The notes under the pieces were generated by a model. It was not told the origin of the DNA. It ran no database searches and was given only the letters and a program-made list of their open reading frames with translations. This document shows positions 35,401-45,300 of a stretch of DNA of 64,000 bases, in pieces. A program made the position numbers and the translations under genes. How positions within the stretch are numbered: position 1 is the stretch's first letter; the number at the start of each line of letters is the position of its first letter. This DNA comes from Pelecanus crispus (Eukaryota > Chordata > Aves > Pelecaniformes > Pelecanidae). The stretch covers positions 14,547,397 through 14,611,396 of the forward strand of contig NC_134652.1 in NCBI RefSeq assembly GCF_030463565.1. Direction: 5' to 3'.

Positions 35401-38400
35401 AGAGAGAGATGGAGAAGAGTAAGGTGTGGTCTTGCTCTTATCTACCTATACTTTCTCCTCTCCACAACTGATTTTTTTTATTTCCTTCCACTTCTCTAAC
35501 CTTCATTCCACTGTCTTAGCTCTGCTCTACTTCCAAAGAAACCCTGCTTTTTCCTGATTTTTTTTTTTTTTTTTCCTCCCCTTCCTTCCCTCCTACTCTG
35601 TTAGATGTGTTCCAAACACAGAATCCTTTGTTCTAAATAACCTCCTCAGTTATGGACTTCCAGGCCCATTGTTATCATCTCACAAGAGACTTATTTATCA
35701 CCTGCCCTCAAAACTGAATCCTTTGTTCCCTTATCTCGTATACCTCTCTTAATTTCTTGCATGCTCTTTATCCTATCATTTCATTAGGCTGTGGAGAAAC
35801 TCTTGAGAGCACAACCAGAATGTGTGTAAAAATTTGGAAACGAAGGGGACAAGAAACAAAGACTATTGCTGCCAGTTTCCTCCTTTTCCTTGGACACTTC
35901 CTCAGTTTCAAATCAGGAGATGGGAATCCAATCCCCAGCACTTGAATTCCTCCTGAATATCACCTTACAAAGCACTGATCTCCCTATCTTCCTACCCTTA
36001 TTACCAGGAAAACTCTGAATATGAGCAAAGCTTGATTAGATAAATAGTCAAATGCTCTGCAAGCATCACAAGCCTATTCCAGAAGACAGTTCTCAGTACA
36101 TAATCAAATAGCTGCTAAATACAAAGAAGGAAGTTAGGAGTCTGTGGTTCCTTAAGAATAGCACAAGCTTCTATTGTTTGCTTGTTTGGGTTTTTTTTAA
36201 AGCTCAGGGATGTTGGTTAGTTCATACATAACAGATATGATTTGTGAATTACTAAATGAAGAAAAATGTGTAACAAAATCACCTGAAGTTCTCTTGCTCT
36301 TGAAAGCATCTGGAGCCTTTACTGGTAACTTCAGTTGAGCTGAGATTTCTCACCATCTGCTTCATTCCTTTCTTCCCATCCAGGTGAAGTCAAAAAGTGA
36401 CTCCAGTGCCAAAAGGATTCACAGTGTTTTTAAGGAAGCAATAAGGATGCTAAAAGAAAAAGGGGTGGTTTTCCAGAAACCTAGTAGCTGCAAGGACTTA
36501 TACCATGTAAGGAACTGAGCTGTGGTTGCAAACAAGTTCCGGGGTATGACTCTCATAGTCAGTAGAAACAGTAGAAATGTTTCAGAAACAGTAGCTGGCA
36601 TCCAAGTGCTGTCTGTTTACTCAGAAGTCTTGTTTGCAGCTTACTTCACTGTTGCTTTTACTTCTGCATCGTCCACTGAGTTCTTTTTGTAACTCAGCAC
36701 CAGACTTAAGCACTGCTGCTGTTCCAAGTGCAGTCTGTGTTCACTGGGTTGCCAAACTGTGCGCTGATCCAGCTGAGCACGCTGAAGCCTGGGACAGTTC
36801 ACTTTATCGAAGTGAGTTGAAACTTGGTGTTCTGCTGAGTCAGTCACCCTCCTTTGGGTTGAATTCTGGTACATCAGGTTCCTCACCTAAATCATGGATG
36901 CTGCTAAATGGTACTAAAAATAATAACTGAAGATTTAACATTCATTATTAGTCTCGGAGGCAGTATATAATGCAGACTGTAGTTATGACAGTGTTAGTTT
37001 AGAATACATCATGGCCTTGGATTGCTTTCCAACAGCCATGCCATCTACTGTGAAATAGACTGCTATAAATTGCCAGTTTCTTCTGTTTTCTCCAGGTGAC
37101 TGACCATGATAAGGAGCTGCTTAAAGTGACCCTTGATGTGATTAAAGATGACTGTCGAAAACCCAGGCGTAAGTAGCAGTGTGATCAGGGCTCTGATGAG
37201 CTGGTGCTGATATATTGATGACAATATCTCCTCCTGCTGATGGATTAGATATGCTTCTTGTCCTTACCCTTGAACTCGGAGCGAAGTTGCTGGTGTAGCT
37301 AATCAGTATAGCTAAAAGCAGGAGTGCAAGAGCGGCTTCCTGTGAGCATAGAGAGGGAAAGAGCAGGTGTGCCCAGCAGGAAGCAAACCTCTCATATCTG
37401 AAATAAACAGCCATCATCCTAGATCTATAACTTTTGAGAATACTTAGATTTTGGGAGGAACCAAATGTAATGAAGTTAGGTCAGCACCTAGCAGCTCTTG
37501 CTTTGCACTCTGGATAAGTAGCAAATCTTGCTAGTTCAGTTTCTACAGGGGAGTTGACACAAAAGTTACCATTCAGAAAGGTGAAATCCCCGCCTCCATT
37601 AAGTCAACAATAAAATTTATTGAAGTCAGTAGGATATTCTCTGTAGATTTTAAGCTCAGGTAGAGCTCAAGTTGTTGTTTTTTGCAGGTAGGGATTGCAG
37701 TCTAACAAAAATCCACGTCTTTTCAGATAATGTACCTCGTGTGGCTTCTGAGTTATCCCTGTCCCTCAAGCCTATTGTGTCTTATTGCCATAGTGATAGC
37801 TTGTGCTTGACTTGAATGTCTGCTAATTAGACAGGTACATTGCTACAGAGTTTCTTTCAATTCATTGGGCAGAATGTGTCAGCAGGGATCACTTGCTGCT
37901 GGAGTGCAGCTCTCTGTGTGGTAGAATGCACTTTAGTACAGAATAAATGACTGACTGGAACATAAGGCATATAATCTTAAATTGCTCATATCCTTATACT
38001 ATTGTAACTATAACAGTGCTTGTAGGACCTGGTATATGATGGTTATCCTGCAGTGAAAAAAGGCTGGGTGAAGTAGTATTATTTTTGAGTTTTCAACTGG
38101 CTACTTTAAGCAGTGGTACAATTGTAGACAGGGTTTGTAGGTGGAGGTAAAAGTTCTCTGTCTTTGGGGGATGGAGGGAGTAGATGTTACTGGGCATGCA
38201 GGTGAAGATGGGCTTATTTGCCTGAGGCTGTTTCGGTGCAATGTTACCATATCACATTGTTTTGTTGTCTTTTATCCAATTAACAAATACAAACATCATC
38301 TCTGTAAGAGTGAAATCATTCCTCTGCCCATTTTATACATCAGCTAGTTCTCCTGGGAACTTGTGGGGTTTTTTGTTTGTTTGGTTGTTTTTTTTTAAGA

Positions 38401-41400
38401 ATTGTGCCACTATAAAGGCCAGAACCTGTATACAGTTGAGACATGGCACTGAGTGACTGCTTGGTGTTTAACTCCTCTGCTGTGCATTATTACCCTGGTA
38501 AAGTACTCTCAGTGCTCCTTGAGGGGTTGGGAAGTTCTTTTTCCCAGTCAGGAGGAGTCAGTAGCAGAGAAACTTTAGATCAGTCACAGAAAAGACTTTG
38601 AAGAGTCCTGAGTCCTCAAAGCATGTGTTCCATACTGAGCAGGTTAAAAATAGCAACTGCTTTACAGAGCCTCTTGCTCTACTTGAAGCTTTCCACCTAC
38701 TTAGTTTCCTGTTGTAAAGAGGACAATTTCCAGGTCGGTGTCTTTTTGCTAGTTTTCAGAAGGACTGTTTTAATGTCCTGGTCACTGGTAATAGAAGATT
38801 TTGGGAAGGAAAGCCAAGAAGTGTCTGTCAAAACCAAGAGGGTGGATATTCTATTGTCACGGAATGATGCAAGAGCACAGCGCTCAATGTAACTGTCGGC
38901 CCCCCTCTGCTGGTGGGATGGCAGTCTTAGCCACCTGCTTGGCCTCGACTGGTGAGCAGGCTCCTGGTGAGAAACTAAGAACATGGTAATACCTCACGGG
39001 CTTTTGCTTGTTTGTTGCAAGAAATTCCCACCCATTTTCCTTCAAGAGTAATATTAATCTTCCATGACAGGAAGACTGATTTATAATAAACCAAACTCTT
39101 CTCTCCAATGAGTTCTCTCTGCCAGTTTTCAAGGCAATGCCTCACCCCATTGCTTTAGTTGTGACACATTCTCAGGCCCAACCCAGTTGCCTGGATCTAT
39201 TGTACAAATAAAAAAATCCTCAGCATGCCTAGTCAGAGCTCCGCAAACCCTGTTCTGTAATATGCCTACATGACAATCCTAGTTCTTGGCTCCAATTGTA
39301 ATTCCAAACAACCTGATCTTAAATGCCCTCATGCGAGGCCACTGTGGGTCTATCTAGAGGCTTAAGATAGCCAGAAGAGGGTGACAGTACGTTTTGACTC
39401 CAGACTGAACTGCAAAATGGTAGACTTAGTCCAGATTTCTTTTTTTTTCTTTTTTTTTTTTTTTTTGACAAATTTGCTCTGGTTTTAGGTTACATGAAGC
39501 TAATAGTAGAGAGGAAAAAACCAGAACTATTTGAAGTTAAATTTAGTATGTCAGAATGGACCCTGTGTGAGATGTCCACAGTGGGCAAATGGTAGTTGTT
39601 CTATAACTCTGTCCTCTCTGATACTGGTAGTCAGGCAAGACAGTTAATAGCATCCTGGCTTACCTCAGCTGGTGGACAAAAGCTAGAACCCACTATGTCA
39701 ATGAAAGAGGGACAGCATCACTCCACTGCAAGTAGCGTATTCCCTCAAAGTTGGGTCATAGACTAGGAGTGTTTCTGGGTTACTTAATGATTGTACACAC
39801 ATGCAGCTACCCCAAAATGCCATTTCCTGCCAGCTTCTAGGAGGAAGGTATGTATTGTTCTGTTGGGTAACACCTGAGTCACTACTAATTCATCGAGACT
39901 TAAGCTAAGTTACTGTAGATCCGGGATGGACACTTTGACCTTCTTATGACAAACCTATGACTAATGCAAAATGCAGCTACCCAATTCGTTTGCAACAACA
40001 GTCACTATCACCAGGTAGAGGCATGGTTTTGTTCTCTGCATTGATCCATCCTAGGGTGGTGGATGCATTTTTGGCTACCAGCCACAAAGGTCTTTTATCA
40101 TGCTGGATCACTGGCTTCTAAAGAAGTATCTTTGCTTGCTTCACAGCCTAATAGGAATTAGGCTGAACTGTTTATTTACCAATACTTAGCATTGCCTCCT
40201 ATCTACCAGTGACTTTCCTCAGCAGCTTCTAAGGCAGTTCTGGGGCTCAGCCAATTCTAGAGTAGAGATTGGCAAAAATAAAAACGAAGGCAGCAACAAC
40301 AAAATAGAGGGACCTCCCTGGCCTGTGACAATTTCTCAGTACCCTTATAAAACTTACCTTACATCATGTGAGCTGAGGGCTGAGGAGGAGGAAAATCCTT
40401 TGTGCTGATGTGTCTCATTTATGCTAGTTTTCCATTGTTAGCCATGGAGGAAAAAGAAATCTGTTGTGGAGTTCAGCACTTGGGGAGACTGGGAGCCTGC
40501 AGCACTGATGATTAGTGGGTTTGCGGGGTCTGTTAGAGGAAATGTCGACTGGGACAGCTGAGCTTCAAATGATGGCTCCGCTAGGCACACAATAGCTGCG
40601 TGCAATACCACAGCCATTAAGGACCTTTGGCTTGCCCTCTAGGAAAGGGGATTATTTTTACATTCCTGTTCTCTTGTACATTTTCAGGGTTCATTCCTCT
40701 TAAAAGGAGATAAAATTTGATACTGAAGTTCTGTGACTTTCTACACCTGTAACTGAGTAGTCTGAAGTGCGGGGATGGGATTACATTGGTAGGTGAATGA
40801 AAGTTGCACTGTAGCAGTTTTTCCACAAGATGCCAGCATTGGGCAAACAGTTACAGGTCCTTGCCACAGACCTACCTTCTGTTCTAGACGTTTTTGAAGT
40901 TGGGTATGAGCAAAAGGATTTTCATTTGGTTTCTTCTGCAGTTGTGGAAACTGAATGGCATGCATAGGTGGACACTGGAGGTACCCTTAAGTTATTAACC
41001 TCATCATCAGGTTGTACTGAATGAGCACTGGAGAGTTTGCAAGACTAATTATCTTTCGCCCTCATTACTAGTGTTACTGCCCTGACAATTCCCAGAGAAG
41101 TCAGTGGGAACGGTTGATAATTGGAGAACTGTAGGCACAGATGGGAATCTCTTCCCTCTGAATACATGCATCTCTGCTTTAGTACCTAGGGCGTTCTTCC
41201 TCTCCAACAGCTGTTTTTTTAATGACTAATCTGGTTTATAATAGTTAAAAAGAGCCATTGACTGAAGTCATTCCTCCATGCGTGGCTGCATTTTCCTGTT
41301 TTTTTTCTGCAGATGCTGAAAAAGGCTGCCATTTCCTTCATGTCCTGACCTGTGTTCGGCAGAGCTACAACCCCTCTCTGGCTGAAGTGGTGATGCACCG

Positions 41401-41470
41401 TGTCTTGGAACTGCTGGAGAGTAACAGTGATGTTGTCAGCACTATGGAAGGATATTATATGGCATTTTAA
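14352..41470 (+). CDS. STN1: STN1, CST complex subunit (whole coding span, nine exons)
   Basis: STN1 is the small OB-fold subunit of the CTC1-STN1-TEN1 (CST) complex, which binds single-stranded DNA, helps DNA polymerase alpha-primase fill in the telomeric C-strand and restarts stalled forks in the nucleus. Joining 14352-14484, 19098-19193, 23949-24020, 26897-27058, 28342-28453, 29268-29430, 36384-36506, 37096-37168 and 41313-41470 gives 1092 nt, 363 residues plus TAA; human STN1 has 368. The OB fold spans roughly residues 50-160 and two winged-helix domains roughly 190-290 and 295-363. The arginine of VRG (residue 137) and the second Asp of KVDDP (159) correspond, by my count, to human R135 and D157, mutated in Coats plus disease; both are intact. 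All introns are GT-AG with matching phases and no frame breaks, so this is a functional single-copy gene. An in-frame TGA directly before the ATG fixes the start. Confidence 0.97.
14485..19097 (+). other. STN1: STN1 intron between coding exons 1 and 2
   Basis: 4.6 kb, AT-rich. It contains a T/G-only tract at about 15360-15411, an old CR1-like relic at about 16545-16790, and an A/C-only tract at about 18738-18800. A 121-codon open frame at 16117-16482 has no recognisable similarity. Confidence 0.85.
16545..16790 (+). mobile_element. Ancient CR1-like LINE 3' end (degraded)
   Basis: Shows the CR1 tail arrangement in order on the + strand: ACTGAATGTCAGGAAAAACA with TCCTTAGAATGA, then TGGGATGGCCTTC, then GGACTGAATGACCTAATAAG near the end, followed by a remnant of the terminal motif. 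It is much more diverged than the other CR1 copies, which suggests an old family. Boundaries are approximate. Confidence 0.55.
19098..19193 (+). CDS. STN1: STN1 coding exon 2
   Basis: Encodes residues 45-76 plus one base, the first strands of the OB fold, with [15 protein letters not shown] and ERDAFYIYG recognisable. The acceptor is TGTCTAG and the donor GAG|GTAAGA. It is 96 nt with phase 1 at both ends, so skipping would keep the frame. Confidence 0.95.
21617..21688 (+). repeat. A/C low-complexity tract
   Basis: Made almost entirely of A and C in AACCAAAC/CAAAA-like units. Similar tracts occur at 18738-18800, 30380-30422 and 30842-30882, and in complementary form at 15360-15411 and 38367-38398. 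Confidence 0.75.
22237..22540 (-). mobile_element. CR1 LINE 3' end, antisense to STN1
   Basis: The + strand begins with two copies of ATCATAGAA, then TTTAGGTTGGAAAAGACC, the complement of a CR1 3' end. About 300 bp match the complement of 25117-25420 closely, including the last RT codons and the 3' untranslated part, so both belong to one subfamily. The copy is truncated inside the end of the RT frame. Confidence 0.95.
23949..24020 (+). CDS. STN1: STN1 coding exon 3
   Basis: Encodes residues 77-100 ([14 protein letters not shown]...), central strands of the OB fold. The acceptor follows an uninterrupted run of 15 T (23931-23945) plus CAG; the donor is CAG|GTAATT. At 72 nt with phase 1 on both sides it can be skipped in frame. 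CR1 copies of opposite orientation lie on its two sides (22237-22540 and 24330-25420). Confidence 0.95.
24347..25306 (+). pseudogene. CR1 ORF2 fragment: C-terminal part of reverse transcriptase
   Basis: An uninterrupted frame of 319 codons ending in TAG. It contains [10 protein letters not shown] (about residues 23-32) and the catalytic FADD box (about 53-56, FADDTKLGG), then the thumb and C-terminal region with [15 protein letters not shown] and the terminal [15 protein letters not shown]. The endonuclease domain and the N-terminal half of the RT are absent, so it is not expected to act on its own. The frame simply enters from the truncated 5' side with no natural start. The lack of stops suggests a fairly young insertion. 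Confidence 0.95.
25307..25420 (+). repeat. CR1 3' untranslated region and terminal repeats
   Basis: Follows the RT stop. It contains GGTTGGACTGGATGATCTTA and ends in two imperfect ATTCTATG-type units, the hallmark CR1 terminus. Confidence 0.9.
26897..27058 (+). CDS. STN1: STN1 coding exon 4
   Basis: Encodes residues 101-154 plus one base. It completes the OB fold and includes [14 protein letters not shown] and [12 protein letters not shown]. The acceptor is TTCTTACAG; the donor is an unusual TTTTT|GTGAGT, with no exonic consensus but a perfect intronic part. Length 162 nt, in-frame if skipped. Confidence 0.95.
27059..28341 (+). other. STN1: STN1 intron between coding exons 4 and 5
   Basis: 1.28 kb, unique-looking DNA; no repeat or RNA gene recognised. 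Confidence 0.85.
28342..28453 (+). CDS. STN1: STN1 coding exon 5
   Basis: Encodes [19 protein letters not shown] and the linker into the first winged-helix domain (to residue 191 plus two bases). The acceptor is GCTGCTCCAG and the donor GAG|GTAAAT. Both Asp residues of KVDDP are present. Confidence 0.95.
28454..29267 (+). other. STN1: STN1 intron between coding exons 5 and 6
   Basis: 0.8 kb. Contains only a 45-bp CR1 terminal fragment at 29021-29065. Confidence 0.85.
29021..29065 (-). mobile_element. Very short CR1 3' terminal fragment
   Basis: About 45 bp identical in kind to the first bases of the 22237-22540 copy (AATCATAGAATCGTTTAGG, then TTGGAAAAGACC). It stops abruptly at GATCAC. It is either an extreme 5'-truncated insertion or the remnant of a deletion. 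It lies about 200 bp before the exon 6 acceptor. Confidence 0.9.
29268..29430 (+). CDS. STN1: STN1 coding exon 6
   Basis: Encodes residues 192-246, the start of the first C-terminal winged-helix domain, with [20 protein letters not shown], closely matching the human FYQQELE segment. The acceptor is TCCTTGTAG and the donor GAG|GTGAGT. It ends in phase 0. Confidence 0.95.
29431..36383 (+). other. STN1: STN1 intron between coding exons 6 and 7
   Basis: The largest intron, 6.95 kb. It holds A/C-only tracts at 30380-30422 and 30842-30882 and a T then C/T tract at 35558-35600. No LINE, LTR or gene was recognised. Confidence 0.85.
30842..30882 (+). repeat. A/C low-complexity tract
   Basis: A and C only, in AAAAACC and CAAACC-type units; the same kind of tract as at 30380-30422, about 450 bp earlier. 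Confidence 0.7.
36384..36506 (+). CDS. STN1: STN1 coding exon 7
   Basis: Exactly 41 codons (residues 247-287), phase 0 at both ends, with [19 protein letters not shown] followed by VVFQKP. These are helices and a wing of the first winged-helix domain. The acceptor is CCCATCCAG and the donor CAT|GTAAGG. Confidence 0.95.
36507..37095 (+). other. STN1: STN1 intron between coding exons 7 and 8
   Basis: 0.59 kb; nothing further recognised. The overlapping open frames at 36634-36930 and 36641-36886 have no recognisable similarity. Confidence 0.85.
37096..37168 (+). CDS. STN1: STN1 coding exon 8
   Basis: Encodes residues 288-311 plus one base ([20 protein letters not shown]...), the junction to the second winged-helix domain. 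The acceptor is TTCTCCAG and the donor GGC|GTAAGT. At 73 nt it shifts the frame if skipped. Confidence 0.94.
37169..41312 (+). other. STN1: STN1 intron between coding exons 8 and 9
   Basis: 4.1 kb. Contains a T/G tract at 38367-38398 and a long T tract at 39436-39466. No mobile element was identified. Confidence 0.85.
39436..39466. repeat. Poly-T tract
   Basis: About 30 bases of T with two interrupting C bases; no adjoining retroposon body recognised. Confidence 0.8.
41313..41470 (+). CDS. STN1: STN1 last coding exon (exon 9) with stop
   Basis: Encodes residues 312-363, the second winged-helix domain. It begins [19 protein letters not shown] and ends [13 protein letters not shown] before TAA, matching the human C terminus, which ends YYTAF. 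The acceptor is TTTTTTCTGCAG. The 3' untranslated region continues in the same exon, but its end is not certain. Confidence 0.96.
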
Positions 41471-42777
41471 AGAGAGAAGATAAGACACATTCATTCTGGT
41501 CCGTTCAGGATAAAGGAGGGAAGGAGGAGAGGTTGAGTGACCCTGAAAAGCTGCTATTACCTGGTATGATCTAGGTGGGGGAAAAAAAGAGCATTCTGAT
41601 TCTACAAATACTGTTTTTATCCAGCTCCAAAGAAGTTGTTCAAGTACTTGTTTTAATATTCTTGCTGACTTCCTCACTATTCCTAGGGAAAGTTGTATCA
41701 AGCTGATTCTGGACATCCTAAAACAGCAGGGGAGCTGGAAAAGAAGCTGGGCTCTTTCCCTGCAGTAAGATGTGACATAGCCATCTGTCCTCACATTTAC
41801 ATCCAGTGAGCCCTAAAGAAAAGTCACTGCTAAAGAGCACTGCTTGCAGCAGTGGTCACGTCAGGACTCGTTTTTCTGGCTTAAAGACTGATCTTGTAAT
41901 CTTTCCATGTGGTAATAGCTGTGGATCTTTCTTTTTATGTATACTTTGTAATAGCTAGAGAAAGGACGTGCAAGCAAACAATCAAAAGATTTGCCTGTCC
42001 TTCCCAGCAGCGTTGGTGTACCCATGTCTGTAAATATGTACTCCTGAATGTGCACAACTTTCCCACTACTAAAGCAGTCCTCACCTTTCTCTGAAAAGTA
42101 ATATTCAGGAATGGGGTCCTGTATCCCTTCCCCATCCTGCAACCTTGCCCACTGCTTGTCAAACATGTCTGCATTCTCTGTGCTACCGTGTGCGCTACTG
42201 ATGCCTGTTGTTGTGGATTCTGTTCGGACCAGAATTCTCAAAATCAGCCACCGTTTTGCTGTTCATTTTTAAATTGCTTCCTACCTCATAAACGGTAAAC
42301 CATAAATCAGATGCTCTGGAAAAGAAAATATGGAAGCTAGCAAGTCCCACTGTAATCTGCATGCTCCCCGTTGCCTTTTGTGTCTTCTATTCCTTGTCAT
42401 CTTTGAGGAAAAATGCTATCTATATCTGTGCTTGCAGAGGAGCACAAGACATTGATGAAATAACATTGGCCTAAAGAAGGTTACTGTGCAAGACACTTTA
42501 TTTGTAATAATCAGAACTCTGTTATGAGCCACAGTTCAAAGCCTGGAGCTGTTCAGTATTTATCCTTAGAGAGGGCTTCCTGCTGCAGGGGCTTGTCTGT
42601 TTAATTAATCTGTTTAATTAATGGTGTGGATGTGAGACCTTTAACTTGAAAAGAGTAGAAAGGATTGAATGTAACCTTCCTTTTTCCTCTGCACCTTCCC
42701 TGTAACAGTTGAAATAGCAGACTCCCGGGGGGCAGATGTAATGGTAAAGCCCTATAAGGATTGACATAGCAGGGAAA

Positions 42778-42783
42778 AATAAA
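42778..42783 (+). terminator. STN1: Candidate STN1 polyadenylation signal
   Basis: AATAAA about 1.3 kb after the STN1 stop codon. Further AATAAA hexamers occur at 43159-43164 and 44658-44663, so the real 3' end could lie beyond this one. Transcript data are needed to choose. Confidence 0.3.
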
Positions 42784-45164
42784 CCATATGCATGAGGAAA
42801 GCCAGTGAGTAGCCCTGTGTGTGCCAGGTCTCTGGTTTGTTGTTATATTATATGCCTCATACCAAACCCAGTGAGATATAGGCTAAGAGAAAGGCATGAC
42901 AAAGTATTTGGCATTTGCATTCAGAGGTCTGTGGAAAACTCTGGCCTTAAAGAGATGGTGTGTATGTCCATAGTGGAAAACTGTGTATGAATCATTCTTT
43001 TGCTGTAAATTCCCTACTTGCTGCAGGGCTCAATAGTCAGTTTCCCTGCAGGCTGCCTTACTCCTACCGTTGCTGCTCTGTTTTGAGTTGGGTATGTTCT
43101 AGTCAGATCTTAATATGGGCCTGAACAGGTGCTGAAAGGATGTACATGTACAGAAAGAAATAAAAGAGAAGAGGATTAAGAAAGAATTGTAGCAGTCGTC
43201 TTCCCTGCACACACATCTCCCTCCCCCTGTCTCTGGAAAGCAGGGAAACGAGTCCAGATTCTGAGTGAAGTGGTACTGAGGGGAACTGCAACTTTAATTT
43301 ATGCCTACAAAAAGGTCTGGGGCCAAAAGGGAGATTGGCTTCTCGGATTCCTGCTCTGATTACTGGTCAGATTGAAGTGATGCTTAAAAACAAAGGCTGT
43401 CTATGGAAGAAGTAGTTTGGAATATTGATTCCTAAATTCAGACTTACTTCAGAAGTTAACCTTGTGTTACTGCTTAGTTATGGAGAAGTCGCCTACTTGG
43501 CATGAATGTGAGGATATTTTGAGGAAAGTACATGGTGTCTTGAACCATAAGGAAGAGCATGGCATCTAATTTAAGAGACTGACTTGGCCATTTTCTTCAA
43601 GAGTCCTGTATTAGCAGAAGCTGATTTTGCTGGGAAAGGGTTAAAAGAACACTGCTAGCTCAGTGGGAAAGGTGATCTCTCCTAGGTTAGAAGAGAGAAA
43701 GACTCTGGTTCTCCTGAGGGTGTCAGCCAAGTGTGTGGGCTGGATGAGTTTTGGAAGGAGTGCTGCACAGCTGAATCTTGGAGGAAAAGATAGTCTGGAG
43801 ATCGTATTGCTCTTTAGGGTCTCTTTAAAATAAGCTTGGATACTCATACATGCAGCATCTAATATGTTCTGTTGCCTCCAACTTTGATGCTGCACTTCCT
43901 GTGTTTTTGATGCGTTTCTGTGTGTAAAATCTGCCTAAAACCCCTGGCCACCTATCTTCTATGCATTGGAGGTTGATGCAGGCACAAAGTGTCTTCCCCC
44001 TCTATTCTGCCCCTGTTGCAATTTAAAAGCACTGATCAACTGCAAAGCATCAGAGATGAGGTGGGAAGAATTCATCTCGGGAAAGATGGGTAAGTGACTA
44101 TGGAAAGAACCTGTCCTTGGAAGTTTTAGAGCTGGTCCTTGCTGGCGATGCTGGACTCCTGTGACTGAGGGTACATTCTGTTGGAGATTGCTCCCCAAGA
44201 ACAGAAAAGAGGGATTTTTCTCACTTGAGTTAGCTCAAAGAAATATGAATGAACACAAGGGAGCCTACAGTTTTTACAGGAGTGAAAGATTAAAGCAAAA
44301 CTAATGGAGGAGCCTAGACTTTTAAGTTACACAGAATCTGATTCTGAATAACTGCACAGAATAGTTGTGCCTTAAGCTTGCATGCTTTATTTTTTCAATG
44401 GTAGCTATGCCACACAGACTAACGCTTACTCTGGTTGAGCGCATTCCCTCTCTTGTAGCTACGGGGAATACCATATGCATATGCCTGCACAGAAGTACTC
44501 CAACTAGCTGTGGGAGCACAGAGCTCACTGTAGGTCAATTTACCCATTTTCTCAGTATCTCTACAGTATGCTTCTGTGACAGCAGTCTAGACATACCCAT
44601 ATTGGTATAAGTCACCTTTATGTAAGTGTAAGTACACACACTAGGGCTTTTACTGCTAATAAACTGTCTCTCTGTTTAAAGATCATGTCCTTAACCAAGA
44701 GAGTCATATCATGCACGCTATTAAAATTCTTAGACCACACCTACAAAATATTGTGCAGAACATTCAGTGAAAGCGCGCTTTCTTGTTTTGTTTAATTTGA
44801 AAACTTGTTAGGCAACACAATTATTACTGCTTTATTAAAGGACTTTGAAGGTGGCACTTTAATGTAAAACTGACAAGTGAGAATTCATGTTGTAGGACTG
44901 CTTCATGGCCAGTTCCAGTTTCCATAGAAACAGTTATGGCAGTAAAAGGCAGGGTAAGTAAAATGGAGTTTTTAAAAGCAGTGAGAATTTTTGTTACCTT
45001 AAAAAGGTATGTTTCCATAGAAATGCAGTGCCTGAGAACAAAAATTACTAAAGAATCTTAATATTCTGTTCTAGCAAAATGTAAGGTGATTGCTTTTCTG
45101 GTGAGAAAACAAAGGAACAACTCTACCTTCAGTCCCTGCCATCTGCTTAGGTGACAGAAGAGAT

Positions 45165-45300
45165 GAGGTTGCTTCATGCCTCAGTTTCCCTCTTTGTAAA
45201 TAGGGGATAATACAATGCCCTGTGTAGGGCATAAGTCTCAATTTTTCTTAATGTTAGTCATTAAAAGCTCTTGAGATCTATTGGTGGGAGCTCTTAGAGA
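45165..45300 (+). mobile_element. Ancient MIR-type SINE relic
   Basis: Contains the MIR core-to-tail signature in order: TGCCTCAGTTTCCCTCTTTG, TAAATAGGGGATAATAC, then AAAGCTCTTGAGATCTATTG, resembling the amniote MIR tail (CTTTGAGATCTACTG). Such elements predate the bird-mammal split and are rare relics in bird genomes. The tRNA-like head is not obvious. Confidence 0.75.

Noticed and set aside
41219-41794. 191-codon minus-strand open frame
   Set aside because: It runs opposite the last STN1 coding exon and its 3' UTR; no recognisable domain or splice support, so it is most likely an antisense shadow.
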